Assembly: GCA_022353185.1 (NCBI GenBank)
Contig: JAKRWB010000159.1
Span: forward strand, 1 to 39,734
DNA length: 39,734 nucleotides
Direction of reading: 5' to 3'
Origin: ANME-2 cluster archaeon
GTDB taxonomy: Archaea; Halobacteriota; Methanosarcinia; Methanosarcinales; Methanocomedenaceae
The translations under genes and the position numbers were made by a program. Shown here in pieces: positions 1 to 8,218 of this stretch (its first letter is position 1; every line of letters starts with the position of its first letter). The notes under the pieces were generated by a model that did not search any database, was not told the DNA's origin, and was given only the letters and a program-made list of their open reading frames with translations.

Positions 1-1454
1 TTTTCGTTCTCAAGCACCTTCAACTGCAAACTCAGCTTCGTAACCTCAACCGCCTGCGAGTCAATATCAACACCGTAGATATTGTTCAGAAGAATCCTCT
101 TCTTCTCAGCCGTTGTCAGATACCATTCGTTCTCCCTGACCTGAAAAACCGCTTTCTTATACTTCTTTGGCTTGTTCTCCATGTACCAGTCCAGATGATA
201 CTGTAAGAGATACGAATATGCACCAATAAGAAAACTTCCGGAGCCGCATGCAGGGTCCAGTATCGTTATCTCTGCAATCTTTTCCGGCGTCTTCCCCTCC
301 ACCAGTTTACCAACCGTGTTTTTGACAATATAATCAACAATATACTGGGGCGTATAATACACGCCACCGGCTTTTTTAACATCTGGCTTTGTTTCCACCT
401 TTGCCTGATGTCCCGCAGTCAGCCTGATGACCTTACCCAGAAACTGCTCGTACACGTTGCCCAGGATCTCAACGCCGAGAACTGAGAACTCATACGGCGA
501 TATTGGATAATACAGACTCCCTATAATCGTTTTCAAGACTTTATCATCAATTCTCAACGTTGGCGTAATTTTATCATAGTCAAAATCAAATATGCCGCTG
601 TTGTATTTGGATTCTGCGAGTTTGAAATGATTCAGCAAGCGTATGTAAACGTCGGTGGATTCGGCTGCTGGCTGCAACTGACCATAAGGTTCGATCCCCC
701 GGTCTTCGCAAATCCGCAGGAATATGATCCTGTCTATTATCTTCTGCACTGCGTAGTTCAACTCGTAGATAGACACATCCGGATTACGAAGAGCAATGTT
801 TTTAGCCAGCAGTTCACGCCAGCTCTCAATCTCCTTTAGAAATTCACTATCAACTTCGGCTGTGCCCCTCTTGCCTTTCGTTGATTGTACATGCCGGTCA
901 AAGCTTCCTTTGAAGATCGCTTCTTTTGAAAAAATATCGTATATCTCATCAAACTTATCGAGATATTCTTCAAACGTGTAATAGGCAATCCTCCCCACGC
1001 TGACTTTGTCTGTTTGATTGGGTTTGATTCGGCAATCGAAAACAGAGAACTCCTCGAAATCTGTTACGATAGACAATGGCAGTTTTGCACTCCATGCATA
1101 TCGCCTCAACTGGTATGATGGGCTGACGTCATCTTTTACGTTCACAGAAGGTTTCTTCGCTTCAACAAAGAACTTCCTTTGACCACCAATCCTAAAACTG
1201 TAATCCGGCGCTTTGGTCGAACCCCCTATTTTTATCGCATCCTCGTGAACAACATCTTTGTATTGCTCTGCATGATCCTGTTTATTGCCGACATCCCATC
1301 CCATAGCTTCAAAGAAGGGGTCAATGAATTCTATTCTCACCTGTGTTTCATTATATGCCGATTTTTTATAAACGTCAAAGTTATACCTGAACCGTTCAAC
1401 AAGCTTTTTGATATTTTGCTTTGCTTCTTCTTTTATTTCATCTTTGGACATCAT
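1..1454 (-). CDS. Type IIG restriction enzyme-methyltransferase, 5' part (runs off the window)
   Basis: This is one long open frame on the minus strand that starts at 1454 (an ATG ATG pair) and leaves the window at base 1, giving about 484 N-terminal residues. The N-terminus has DPFFEAMGWDV and then a PD-(D/E)XK-like nuclease signature, APDYSF about 20 residues before FFVEAKKP. A helical region follows, then the methyltransferase part with GVYYTPQYIVDYIV and the SAM-binding motif I DPACGSGSFL. A fused nuclease, helical region and N6-adenine methyltransferase is the architecture of type IIG (Eco57I-like) enzymes, which cut and modify DNA with a single polypeptide. The catalytic NPPY/NPPF motif and the specificity domain would lie beyond the edge. 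No separate specificity or restriction subunit is needed. Family is confident; specificity cannot be read. Confidence 0.85.
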   Translation of the reverse strand, partial: MMSKDEIKEEAKQNIKKLVERFRYNFDVYKKSAYNETQVRIEFIDPFFEAMGWDVGNKQDHAEQYKDVVHEDAIKIGGSTKAPDYSFRIGGQRKFFVEAKKPSVNVKDDVSPSYQLRRYAWSAKLPLSIVTDFEEFSVFDCRIKPNQTDKVSVGRIAYYTFEEYLDKFDEIYDIFSKEAIFKGSFDRHVQSTKGKRGTAEVDSEFLKEIESWRELLAKNIALRNPDVSIYELNYAVQKIIDRIIFLRICEDRGIEPYGQLQPAAESTDVYIRLLNHFKLAESKYNSGIFDFDYDKITPTLRIDDKVLKTIIGSLYYPISPYEFSVLGVEILGNVYEQFLGKVIRLTAGHQAKVETKPDVKKAGGVYYTPQYIVDYIVKNTVGKLVEGKTPEKIAEITILDPACGSGSFLIGAYSYLLQYHLDWYMENKPKKYKKAVFQVRENEWYLTTAEKKRILLNNIYGVDIDSQAVEVTKLSLQLKVLENE

Positions 1455-1617
1455 AGTGGACTATTAGTGGACTATGTAAGATACACTTAATTATATTTAC
1501 TATAATTTTGCGAGTGTATTTCTTAGGTCGGATTGGGCGCAAGGTCGTATGGAGTTTTGTGGGGCGGGCGGCTGCCCTCTGCCTGGCTGTATGCGCTGAA
1601 CAGGGGCTGGCCTTCGA

Positions 1618-1790
1618 GGATATCCGAGACTTTTTAATTTCTTCTGATCTTTTGAACAATAAAGAACCGCAGATACACGCAGATGAACGCAGATTTCGCA
1701 TGCAGTATCCGCGTTTATCTGCGTTCATCTGCGGTTAATAGAACTGATTAATAAGTGTAACCAGAAAATAATAAAAAGTCTCGGATATCC
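1618..1790. mobile_element. MITE-like element (1626-1782) with 8-bp target duplication
   Basis: The element is 157 bp with perfect 11-bp terminal inverted repeats, GAGACTTTTTA at 1626-1636 and TAAAAAGTCTC at 1772-1782. It is flanked by GGATATCC at 1618-1625 and again at 1783-1790. Copies B and C of the surrounding repeat have only one related GGATAT(T/C)C site at this point, so the second GGATATCC is best explained as a target-site duplication. GGATATCC is itself a palindrome, so a longer inverted repeat is an alternative reading. It encodes no protein; inside is a 72-bp palindrome of CGCAGAT units (1665-1736). Confidence 0.7.
1665..1736. repeat. Palindromic CGCAGAT-unit repeat
   Basis: The left arm begins AACCGCAGAT and carries further CGCAGAT units; the right arm ends ATCTGCGTTCATCTGCGGTT. 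The arms are near-perfect inverted copies around a short loop near 1695-1710. Short palindromic repeats of this kind occur widely in environmental bacterial and archaeal genomes. It sits inside the MITE-like element. Confidence 0.75.
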
Positions 1791-2119
1791 GGGCCTTGGC
1801 AGATCTGCTGGTAAGAGCTCCGGCCGAATTCCAAAGGCTGCCAAGTCTCAAACTGCGTGCTGCTGGTCCGGCCTTCGGTTGATCGGAGGGCTGCCGGCGA
1901 GTGGGGAGCAGCTGAAAAAAATACAGACCTCGTTACAATTCGAGGCAGTCTGACAATTAGAGCCAGCAATAAGATTTTTTCGTATTTTTTGATTTAAAAC
2001 CCCAATTCCTCTTCTTTTCACTGAAATTTTGAATTGCTGGACAGACTCCAATTTGTGAGGGGGAAACCATAATTTAAAGAAGTGACGAGTTTATTAACAA
2101 AGTTGGAAGTGTATATGCT

Positions 2120-2584
2120 ATGACTGAAGAAAGTGAAGATTTGGTGGCATATTGCGGTTTGTACTGTGGAGATTGTCATGGGTATACTGGCCGTGTAGCT
2201 GATTTGGCCAGGGACCTGAGGAAGGAGCTCAGGCAGACACAGTATGATTTATTTGCAAAAGAAATGGCCAGCTCTCCCTATGGTAAAAGCTACAAACATT
2301 ATGATGAATGCTATGAGGTCTTGGGCCAGATGGTTAAATTCCGGTGTAAAAGAGGCTGCCGAAAAGGCGGAGGCAACCCATCCTGTAAAATAAGAAGGTG
2401 TGTTCAGAAAAAAGAACTGGACGGTTGCTGGGAATGTTCGGAATTTGAAACTTGTATTAAACTAGACTCCCTCAAACCAGTCCACGGAGATGCCCACAAG
2501 AAAAACCTAAGGCGGCTTAAGAAAGGCAGTAAAAACGAATTCATAGTTGGAAAACACGACTGGTACACCAAAGCTAAGGAATAA
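2120..2584 (+). CDS. DUF3795-family cysteine-rich protein
   Basis: This is a 154-aa protein of unknown function. It begins with an AYCGLYCGDCHGYTG motif followed by ADLARDLRKEL, the pattern I associate with DUF3795 proteins. Twelve or more cysteines are spread through it, including CRKGGGNPSC, CWEC and a CKIRRC pair, so it probably binds zinc or an iron-sulphur cluster; that is inference. There is no signal peptide or membrane segment. The gene stands alone between repeat copies A and B, with neither neighbour on the same strand. The 5' region (2045-2119) is AT-rich and shows no clear ribosome site; AGTTGGAAGTG lies about 10 nt upstream. Confidence 0.75.
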   Translation: MTEESEDLVAYCGLYCGDCHGYTGRVADLARDLRKELRQTQYDLFAKEMASSPYGKSYKHYDECYEVLGQMVKFRCKRGCRKGGGNPSCKIRRCVQKKELDGCWECSEFETCIKLDSLKPVHGDAHKKNLRRLKKGSKNEFIVGKHDWYTKAKE

Positions 2585-2666
2585 CACACATCCAACAAAA
2601 GGAAGGAAAACTCATTGCCGTCTTGAGAACAGGTAGAAAAAAGGCAAACATACCAAGCTAAGGTTA

Positions 2667-2822
2667 GGGCGGGCTGCCCTCTGTTTGGTTGTTGCGCTGA
2701 TAAAGAGCTGGCCTTTGTGGATATTCTTGGCAGGTCTGTCTAACAGGAGCTTCGATAGGAGCCCAGGACGGATATTGGGGCTATCAGGCTTCAAGCTGCA
2801 TGCTGCTGGTGGGTGGGGGGCG
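2667..2822 (+). repeat. GC-rich repeat family, copy B
   Basis: This uninterrupted copy carries GGGCGGGCTGCCCTCTG, a GCGCTG block, GAGCTGGCCTTTG and the site GGATATTC that corresponds to the insertion point in copy A. It continues through GGCAGGTCTG and GGCTTCAAGCTGCATGCTG. It lacks the CCGGCCTTCGGTTGAT tail shared by A and C. No convincing gene lies in 2585-3290. Confidence 0.65.
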
Positions 2823-2880
2823 GTAATTTCGAAATGGTGTCATCATCACCATGACAATTATTATAGAATTATTAATATAA

Positions 2881-2902
2881 TTTCCAGTGGAAATAAAGGG
2901 CT
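2881..2902 (+). other. Solitary ORB-like sequence
   Basis: TTTCCAGTGGAAATAAAGGG matches, at 18 of 20 positions, the reverse complement of the ORB-like box at 20000-20022 next to orc1/cdc6. The first 13 bases form a TTTCCAgTGGAAA palindrome. This resembles the archaeal origin recognition box (a dyad followed by a G-run), but its G-run is only three bases and it lies 17 kb from the likely origin. Confidence 0.4.
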
Positions 2903-3054
2903 ACTCAGGTTATATAATTAGTTATCTTGCAATATTTTTACACAAAACCCTATACATACACAGCCATTTACCCAAGCGCCGATCAGCCGGATACTAAGGA
3001 CTTACTACATCTGGGGGGATATCCAAGACGGCCAGACAGCTTCCAGCGCTGGTA

Positions 3055-3243
3055 GAGCTGCGGTGTGGGAGGGGCTGCCCTCAGCTTGGTAGTATGCGCT
3101 GTTCAGGGGCTGGCTTTTGGGATTATCCGGGTCCCGGCATATCTGCCCGGCAGGACTCCGGCCGGATACCGAAACTGGCAGGCTTCAATGTATGTGCTGC
3201 AAGTCCGGCCTTCGGTTGATTAAGGGGTTGTCGGCGGGCGACG
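3055..3243 (+). repeat. GC-rich repeat family, copy C
   Basis: This copy runs from a GGGCTGCCCTC block through GCGCTG, GGGGCTGGC, GGATTATCC and TCCGGCCGGAT to GTCCGGCCTTCGGTTGAT and a TTGTCGGCGGGCG tail. The last part is nearly identical to copy A. It ends about 50 bp beyond the stop codon of the convergent ccmB gene. Confidence 0.65.
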
Positions 3244-3290
3244 TAAGTCCCAAAACTAATTTGCTTTATATAAAAACCAAACAATATTGA

Positions 3291-3965
3291 CTAATCCTCG
3301 ATCACATACTCGAACAACAACTGTGCAGCAATAAAGAATACCACATCATACACCAGCAGCAGCCTTATTTCATCAATTGCATCCATAATATTACCACTTG
3401 TCAGGACCTTCTGGGTCGCAAGCACGGCTGACATGATAAGCGGTATGATAATAGGGAACAGGATGACAGGCAGCAGTATCTCCCTTGTCCTCATGTTCAC
3501 GGTCAGGGCTGAGAACAAAGTTCCTACCAGTATAAAGCCCAGGGTGCCCAGAAAAATCACAATGGCCAGCCCGGCCAGGCTCTTGATATCAGTGAAATTG
3601 AACAGTATCATGAACAGAGGCACGATGATGATCTCTATCATGAACATTATGACAAGGTTCGAGGTCACCTTTCCCATATAGATAGCACCCGGGTCAACCG
3701 GACACAGTCTCAATCCATCAAGGCAACCGTCCTCTTTTTCACTGGCAAAAGAACGTGAGAGACCCAGCATCCCTGCAAAAGTGAAAGCTATCCACAATAT
3801 GCCAGGGGCAATGTCAGAAACCTCAATGCTGAACAGCACATTCGTGAAGGAATAGTTGAATATTACAATCACCAGGAGTGAAAATATAATCATGCTGTTT
3901 AGCATCTGCTTGGTCCTGAACTCCATCAACAGGTCTTTCCAGGCAAGGTACAGGAACTCCTTCAT
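3291..3965 (-). CDS. ccmB: CcmB-like ABC transporter permease
   Basis: This 224-aa membrane protein matches CcmB in length and layout. A short cytoplasmic start (MKEFLYLAWKDLLMEFRTK) leads into about six hydrophobic segments. Between them is the typical motif FAGMLGLSRSFASEKEDGCLDGL, followed by LCPVDPGAIYMGK. CcmB pairs with the ATPase CcmA in cytochrome c maturation, where the complex releases haem-loaded CcmE. The gene follows ccmA by 3 bp and is almost certainly cotranscribed with it. No ccmC, ccmE or ccmF lies in the window. The assignment is firm at family level; the exact substrate in archaea is inference. Confidence 0.85.
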   Translation of the reverse strand: MKEFLYLAWKDLLMEFRTKQMLNSMIIFSLLVIVIFNYSFTNVLFSIEVSDIAPGILWIAFTFAGMLGLSRSFASEKEDGCLDGLRLCPVDPGAIYMGKVTSNLVIMFMIEIIIVPLFMILFNFTDIKSLAGLAIVIFLGTLGFILVGTLFSALTVNMRTREILLPVILFPIIIPLIMSAVLATQKVLTSGNIMDAIDEIRLLLVYDVVFFIAAQLLFEYVIED

Positions 3966-3968
3966 ATC

Positions 3969-4679
3969 TCACACCTCGTGAACATAATGTTCATACGTCT
4001 GCCGAAATTCATGGATATCCTTGATGGCGTCTTTTTCGGTCTCGAATACGATACGGCCGCCAAACAGGATCACGACTTTATCTGCCAGTGCTATGCCCCT
4101 CTCAAGGTCGTGGGATACCATGACCTGGGTTTTATCTGATACATCCAGTTCTTTAAGTAGAGTATCGAATGTAGCAGCAGCGTGCTGGTCAAGGCCCGTA
4201 TATGGCTCATCCAGGAACAATATCTTAGGGTCGTGCAATATGGCACGAGCAATGCTCAGGCGCTGTTTCATGCCCCTGCTGAACGTACCCACCCTGTCGT
4301 CCAGCCGGTACTGCAACCCCACTTCCTCGACCAATTCATGTATCCTGGCCTCCAGTGTATCCGCTTTCATACCGTACATCCTGCCAAAGAACTGCAGGTT
4401 CTCCCTGGCAGTGAGGTCCTGGTACAGGTAGGTTTCATGGGATATGATACCAATAAGCCGCCTGACTTCCAGTGGAGATTCCCGAACATCATGCTCGTGT
4501 ACCCTGACAGTCCCTGAAGTAGGGCTTACCAGCGTGGACATTATCTTGACCAGGGTGGTCTTGCCTGCACCGTTGGGACCAAAGATGGTAAGGAAATCCC
4601 CGGTTGGTATTTCCAGGTTGATATCATTGAGAACATCGTGGTTTCCGAAAGTTTTGGAAAGATGTTTTATTGAGATAAT
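3969..4679 (-). CDS. ccmA: CcmA-like ABC transporter ATPase, probable ATT start
   Basis: The ATPase partner of CcmB. Walker A is GPNGAGKTT near residue 38. Next come a Q-loop region, the signature FSRGMKQRLSIARA, Walker B KILFLDEPYTGLD and the switch histidine in VMVSHDLE. The first ATG in frame (4541) lies after Walker A and would give a dead 190-aa protein, so the gene must start further upstream. Between the in-frame TAG at 4692-4694 and Walker A there is no ATG, GTG or TTG. An ATT at 4679, nine bases after AGGAG, gives 236 aa beginning with a normal ABC N-terminus (ISIKHLSKTFGNHDVL). An ATT start is inferred. Confidence 0.8.
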   Translation of the reverse strand: MISIKHLSKTFGNHDVLNDINLEIPTGDFLTIFGPNGAGKTTLVKIMSTLVSPTSGTVRVHEHDVRESPLEVRRLIGIISHETYLYQDLTARENLQFFGRMYGMKADTLEARIHELVEEVGLQYRLDDRVGTFSRGMKQRLSIARAILHDPKILFLDEPYTGLDQHAAATFDTLLKELDVSDKTQVMVSHDLERGIALADKVVILFGGRIVFETEKDAIKDIHEFRQTYEHYVHEV

Positions 4680-4740
4680 GGCTAATTGCTCCTATCAATA
4701 CTGTGTACTATGGGAAAAATATACTTAACGTCTACTTTTT

Positions 4741-5553
4741 TTATGTTCCGATTTGCAAGGGGCTGGCTATCTTCTTGAGAGTGGCTACCGCCGAAAGGGC
4801 CGCCAGGTAACTGGTCCTTGGGTTTTCAGGGAATGGAATGTTCTCCACCTCGGTGGTAAACCTGCCAAAGTCCCCTATCACCTCAATCTCATGCCGGTTC
4901 CGGGTCGAGCCAGGGTCCACCACTATTTTCACCCTGGTCTTATCCACTCCAATACCTGCCAGGCTGATGCATGCGGCCACATTTACGTTGGCAGGGAATG
5001 CCTTTACCGCCTCGATCGCTGTTCCATCGAATATGACCTCTGGTTTGTCAAAAGCGTCCAGGTCAATCTTGTTAGCTATCACATAAGGGGCTCCGGCCAA
5101 TCCCCTTGGTGGTTTGGTAGTGGTCAATGTCACTGAGTGGATTGGTGCTGATGCTGCAGATTTGATGCCATCAATACCCGCGACTGCACCCGATGGCAGG
5201 TATATTTTACAATTGTGCTTGCGGGCCAGATTAACAAGATTCTCAAGGAGTTGCCCGTCGACCAGGGCACCGACACTCATTATCATCACGTCGCAGCCAT
5301 TTTCCAATGCAGCAATGGCGGCCTGGGGAACAGCAACTGCAGAGGCAGACTCCACAACCAGGTCTACCTCTTTCACCATCTCGCTTATTTTCATCAATTT
5401 AGGTTTACACGACAGTTCGGCACAAAGTGATTTTATGTTTTCAATATGGTGCTCGTGAATGGCAACCAATTTAGCACCTTCAATGTCCTTATCCAGTGCA
5501 CGGCAAATAATTGAACCAATGGCACCGCACCCAACTACTCCTACCCTGAGCAT
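4741..5553 (-). CDS. nadX: L-aspartate dehydrogenase
   Basis: This 270-aa protein has an N-terminal Rossmann motif VGVVGCGAIGS for NAD(P). It continues with VDLVVESASAVAV, the GALVDGQLL region, LPSGAVAGIDGIKSA and TTTKPPRGLAGAPY, and then the FPANVNVAA segment characteristic of aspartate dehydrogenases. The enzyme oxidises aspartate to iminoaspartate, which quinolinate synthase (NadA) condenses with dihydroxyacetone phosphate on the way to NAD. The nadA and nadC genes are not in the window. It lies 61 bp upstream of ccmA and 37 bp downstream of the DUF2551-like gene, so it may belong to a longer minus-strand transcript. Confidence 0.92.
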   Translation of the reverse strand: MLRVGVVGCGAIGSIICRALDKDIEGAKLVAIHEHHIENIKSLCAELSCKPKLMKISEMVKEVDLVVESASAVAVPQAAIAALENGCDVMIMSVGALVDGQLLENLVNLARKHNCKIYLPSGAVAGIDGIKSAASAPIHSVTLTTTKPPRGLAGAPYVIANKIDLDAFDKPEVIFDGTAIEAVKAFPANVNVAACISLAGIGVDKTRVKIVVDPGSTRNRHEIEVIGDFGRFTTEVENIPFPENPRTSYLAALSAVATLKKIASPLQIGT

Positions 5554-5590
5554 AACAACATCCCCATCATGAAACTAACTTTCATAGATC

Positions 5591-5914
5591 CTAATAATTA
5601 TCCAGTACACCCTTTACTATGTCTTTAAAGTCATCCTTCAAAGAATAATGGTTGTGCTCCCTTGTCACATCTATTCGCAAAATACCAAGCCGGGTGTTCA
5701 TCAATCCTACCATTGCTGATACACCGCGATAGTTCACGTCAAATCCATGTTGTACCAGATTATTGTAGATGTTGTTGGTGGTATAGATATCACCGTTCAG
5801 GAACATCTTGAGGACAGTCTTGCGCAGATTGGTCTCATCCCTGCGCAGATATTTTAATAACCTTTCTTTCACTTGATCTGTTGTTTGGTTCAGAGTTAAC
5901 CACCAATTAATCAT
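5591..5914 (-). CDS. Small DUF2551-like archaeal protein, probable winged helix
   Basis: A 107-aa soluble protein. The sequence runs VKERLLKYLRRDE, then LRKTVLKMFLNGDIYTTNNIYNNL, then GFDVNYRGVSAMVGLMNTRLGIL, and ends with a charged tail. I associate the NYRGVSAMVGLMNTRLGIL block with the archaeal family DUF2551; this is from memory. The spacing of helices and the short basic wing suggest a winged helix-turn-helix, so a DNA-binding role is possible but not shown. It sits between the radical SAM gene (56 bp upstream) and nadX (37 bp downstream), all on the same strand. Confidence 0.65.
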   Translation of the reverse strand: MINWWLTLNQTTDQVKERLLKYLRRDETNLRKTVLKMFLNGDIYTTNNIYNNLVQHGFDVNYRGVSAMVGLMNTRLGILRIDVTREHNHYSLKDDFKDIVKGVLDNY

Positions 5915-5970
5915 TATTGTATTAGAATTAAGGATAAATATGTTCTTTTATAAGTAAATAAAAGTTGGCG

Positions 5971-7038
5971 TTAAACATTGAAAGCATCTGCATTATCAAT
6001 TGGTATCCTCTCAACTACCATACGACCATATGTGGGATAGCATTCCTCATACCACGCTTCAAAAACGCTACCAATTTCCTCTGCAATATCCTCAAGCACC
6101 CACCAACCCAGTTCTACCCTGCCACGGGTGCATTCATACATATTCCCGGGTACATCCAGCTGCTCCAGAAGACCGGTGATGCCTCCAACCTCTCCTTCCA
6201 CTACTCCGTATAGCAAAGTACCATCGGGCGTGACCTCATCAAATTCACGAGCCGTGTTTTGGGCGGTGCGAAGCAGTCTTTTGCGTAATTGTACTCCGTC
6301 CTTGAAACTGGATGAACAAAAATTCGCATGCAACCCGGCGCACCTTTCCATGATGGCCTCTGCTGTTTCCCTGCTGCCTGCAACGGCACAGCCATCATTG
6401 TTTAGGGTGGAAAATCCATGTTGTTTCATTGCCTGTGAATTGGTCTGTGAGAACTCCAATTCGTTAAGGTTAAGAAATATGCCATGTTCCAGGGCAAAAT
6501 CAGCCACTTGCTGCGCCCTGGGGAGGGAAGGAATTTCAATACCCACATCCAGACCCACTGTTTTAGCCTCTTCAATGGATGTGGCAAGGTCGCTATAATC
6601 AAGTCGGTCCCAGGTATCCATGTCAGGATGAAAACGTATCTCGTCAAGTCCGGCTGAGTGTAGTTGTTCCAGTATTTCCATGATTGGGGTACTGGCAGTG
6701 TAGAGATGTATGTGGTGTTCAGGTCCGAATTCATCTTTCAGCAGCCTGATGTATCCCAGCACCCTCTCCAGCACTAACAGAGGTTCGCCTCCGGTTATCC
6801 CTGTGCCCAGGGCTTGCATGTTGTGCGCTTCACAGAGTATATCCTGGTCTGACAACACTGGCCTCTCATTGGCAAAGGTTACATCGTTTTTTTGCTTTTC
6901 CTCTGATACCGGGCAGTAGAAACAATCACGATGGCACAATCCGGTTACGAACAGTACCATTTTTGCACCATCCCGGCAGAATTTACAGCCGGGGCCCAGG
7001 TAGTTGTAGAATGAACCGGACTCAGTTTCATATTTCAT
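5971..7038 (-). CDS. Radical SAM protein, COG2108-like
   Basis: A 355-aa radical SAM enzyme. CHRDCFYC at about residues 35-42 provides the three cysteines that bind the SAM-cleaving 4Fe-4S cluster. ITGGEPLL follows as the glycine-rich SAM contact. An extra CKFC pair at about residue 18 may hold another metal site. Later segments (HIHLYTAS, LDEIRFHPD, VGIEIPSLP, LNLNELEFS) are the expected barrel strands. This matches an archaeal group related to pyruvate formate-lyase activating enzyme (COG2108) whose substrate is unknown. It is the first gene of the minus-strand run 7038-3291. The ATG at 7038 follows GGGGGTTAAC, a fair ribosome site. Confidence 0.8.
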   Translation of the reverse strand: MKYETESGSFYNYLGPGCKFCRDGAKMVLFVTGLCHRDCFYCPVSEEKQKNDVTFANERPVLSDQDILCEAHNMQALGTGITGGEPLLVLERVLGYIRLLKDEFGPEHHIHLYTASTPIMEILEQLHSAGLDEIRFHPDMDTWDRLDYSDLATSIEEAKTVGLDVGIEIPSLPRAQQVADFALEHGIFLNLNELEFSQTNSQAMKQHGFSTLNNDGCAVAGSRETAEAIMERCAGLHANFCSSSFKDGVQLRKRLLRTAQNTAREFDEVTPDGTLLYGVVEGEVGGITGLLEQLDVPGNMYECTRGRVELGWWVLEDIAEEIGSVFEAWYEECYPTYGRMVVERIPIDNADAFNV

Positions 7039-7165
7039 GTTAACCCCCTATATGTTTTCATAAATATTATATCTATGAGGTAACACAAAGAATCATTGAA
7101 GTAACTGGAAGGTGTCAATACATCGTGAACAAAAGAGGATTTGAAATTTTCATCAAGGATTTGCA

Positions 7166-8218
7166 ATGGTATTAGTTATGAATTTGAAAAAGATTTTACT
7201 TGTATTGTTTACAATGGTGCTGATATTCGCAGCACTCACCCACGCAACCTCTGAGTCCATTCCTGCAAATATCTGGGAGTTCACAACAGATTATTATGAC
7301 GTGATAGGTGAGCCTGGGTTATCAGCATCGTTAGTTGGTGATAACGAATATGACGCGGGTGATTCGGCCACTTTGTTCATCCAGTTGATGAATGATGGAC
7401 TTGTCTTTGGATTCAAGACCGAAAAAACTCCTTCCAATGCCGATGAAGCAATAGATGCCCAAACCGAACTGGACAAAGAGTATGATGTGACCACTGCCCT
7501 GAATATCAGGGGAACACTGGAAAACGATAATGATGCACCCATAAAAATCCTGAGTGGGGTTCAGCAGGGCGGGTCACTGCGAGAAGGTGAGGTCTCCGCA
7601 CCTATGGAGTTCGATATTGAGATTTTTGATAATGCTCCTTCAGGTACCTACGAATTTACATTGAACCTGACATACCAGTACCAGTACGATGTCAAAGTAG
7701 ATGGCTACCCTGACCAGGAATATGATTACTGGTACATTACCAAGAACCAGACTTTACCTGTGACGATAATAGTGAAACCTAAGGCATCTTTTGAGGTAGA
7801 GGATGTCATTGCCAATACAAAGCCCGGTGACCAGACTGTGCTCTACATAACCTATAAAAATGTAGGGGATGAAACTGCAGAGGATGTGGTGGGCCGTATC
7901 AGTGTGGTTGACCCATTCAGCACTACTGATGACCAGGCATACATAGGCACACTGGCACCTGGAGATTCATACCAGGCAAAGTACAGGATAAAAGTAGATG
8001 CAAATGCACTCCCCAAGACCTATGGAATCAATACTGAAGTGAAATTCCGTGATGAACGGGGCGATATTCAGATATCGGATGTCATGAAGGCGCCTGTCAA
8101 GGTCTATGAGGATATACCATTTAGCGAAAAGGTGGGGAACAGCGCGTATATGTTAGTGGTGCTTGTGATTGCAGGTGCATTGGGACTGTATTACTATAAG
8201 AGACGGGGCCGTACGTAA
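7166..8218 (+). CDS. Membrane-anchored extracellular protein, S-layer/CARDB-like
   Basis: A 350-aa exported protein. An N-terminal signal segment (KKILLVLFTMVLIFAALTHA) is followed by about 300 residues of beta-rich extracellular sequence. The C-terminus has one membrane helix (AYMLVVLVIAGALGLYYY) and a basic stop-transfer KRRGRT. The region VEDVIANTKPGDQTVLYITYKNVGDETAEDV is typical of the COG1361/CARDB-type modules in archaeal surface proteins. There are possible N-glycosylation sites (NLT, NQT). Such proteins are often found beside an ABC or RND exporter, but none is adjacent here. AAGGA six bases upstream favours the start at 7166; an alternative ATG is at 7178. Confidence 0.7.
   Translation: MVLVMNLKKILLVLFTMVLIFAALTHATSESIPANIWEFTTDYYDVIGEPGLSASLVGDNEYDAGDSATLFIQLMNDGLVFGFKTEKTPSNADEAIDAQTELDKEYDVTTALNIRGTLENDNDAPIKILSGVQQGGSLREGEVSAPMEFDIEIFDNAPSGTYEFTLNLTYQYQYDVKVDGYPDQEYDYWYITKNQTLPVTIIVKPKASFEVEDVIANTKPGDQTVLYITYKNVGDETAEDVVGRISVVDPFSTTDDQAYIGTLAPGDSYQAKYRIKVDANALPKTYGINTEVKFRDERGDIQISDVMKAPVKVYEDIPFSEKVGNSAYMLVVLVIAGALGLYYYKRRGRT

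Larger units (their letters stand above)
1555..1915 (+). repeat. GC-rich repeat family, copy A (split by an insertion)
   Basis: The two halves of this copy are 1555-1625 and 1783-1915. Landmarks shared with copies B and C, in order, are GGCTGCCCTC, GCGCTG, GGGCTGGC, GGATATCC, a GGCAGATCTG-like block, a CTCCGGCC block, and (with copy C) GTCCGGCCTTCGGTTGAT followed by a TGCCGGCG-like block. No coding frame is conserved between the copies. The GC content stands out against AT-rich flanks, so this may be a mobile repeat or a structured RNA. The strand is arbitrary. Confidence 0.7.

Noticed and set aside
684..699. GGTTCGATCC-like T-loop as a tRNA
   Set aside because: It lies inside the conserved coding frame of the type IIG enzyme and no acceptor stem can be formed around it.
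1508..1738. 76-aa plus-strand frame
   Set aside because: It runs through repeat copy A and the MITE-like element, so its translation is that of repeats.
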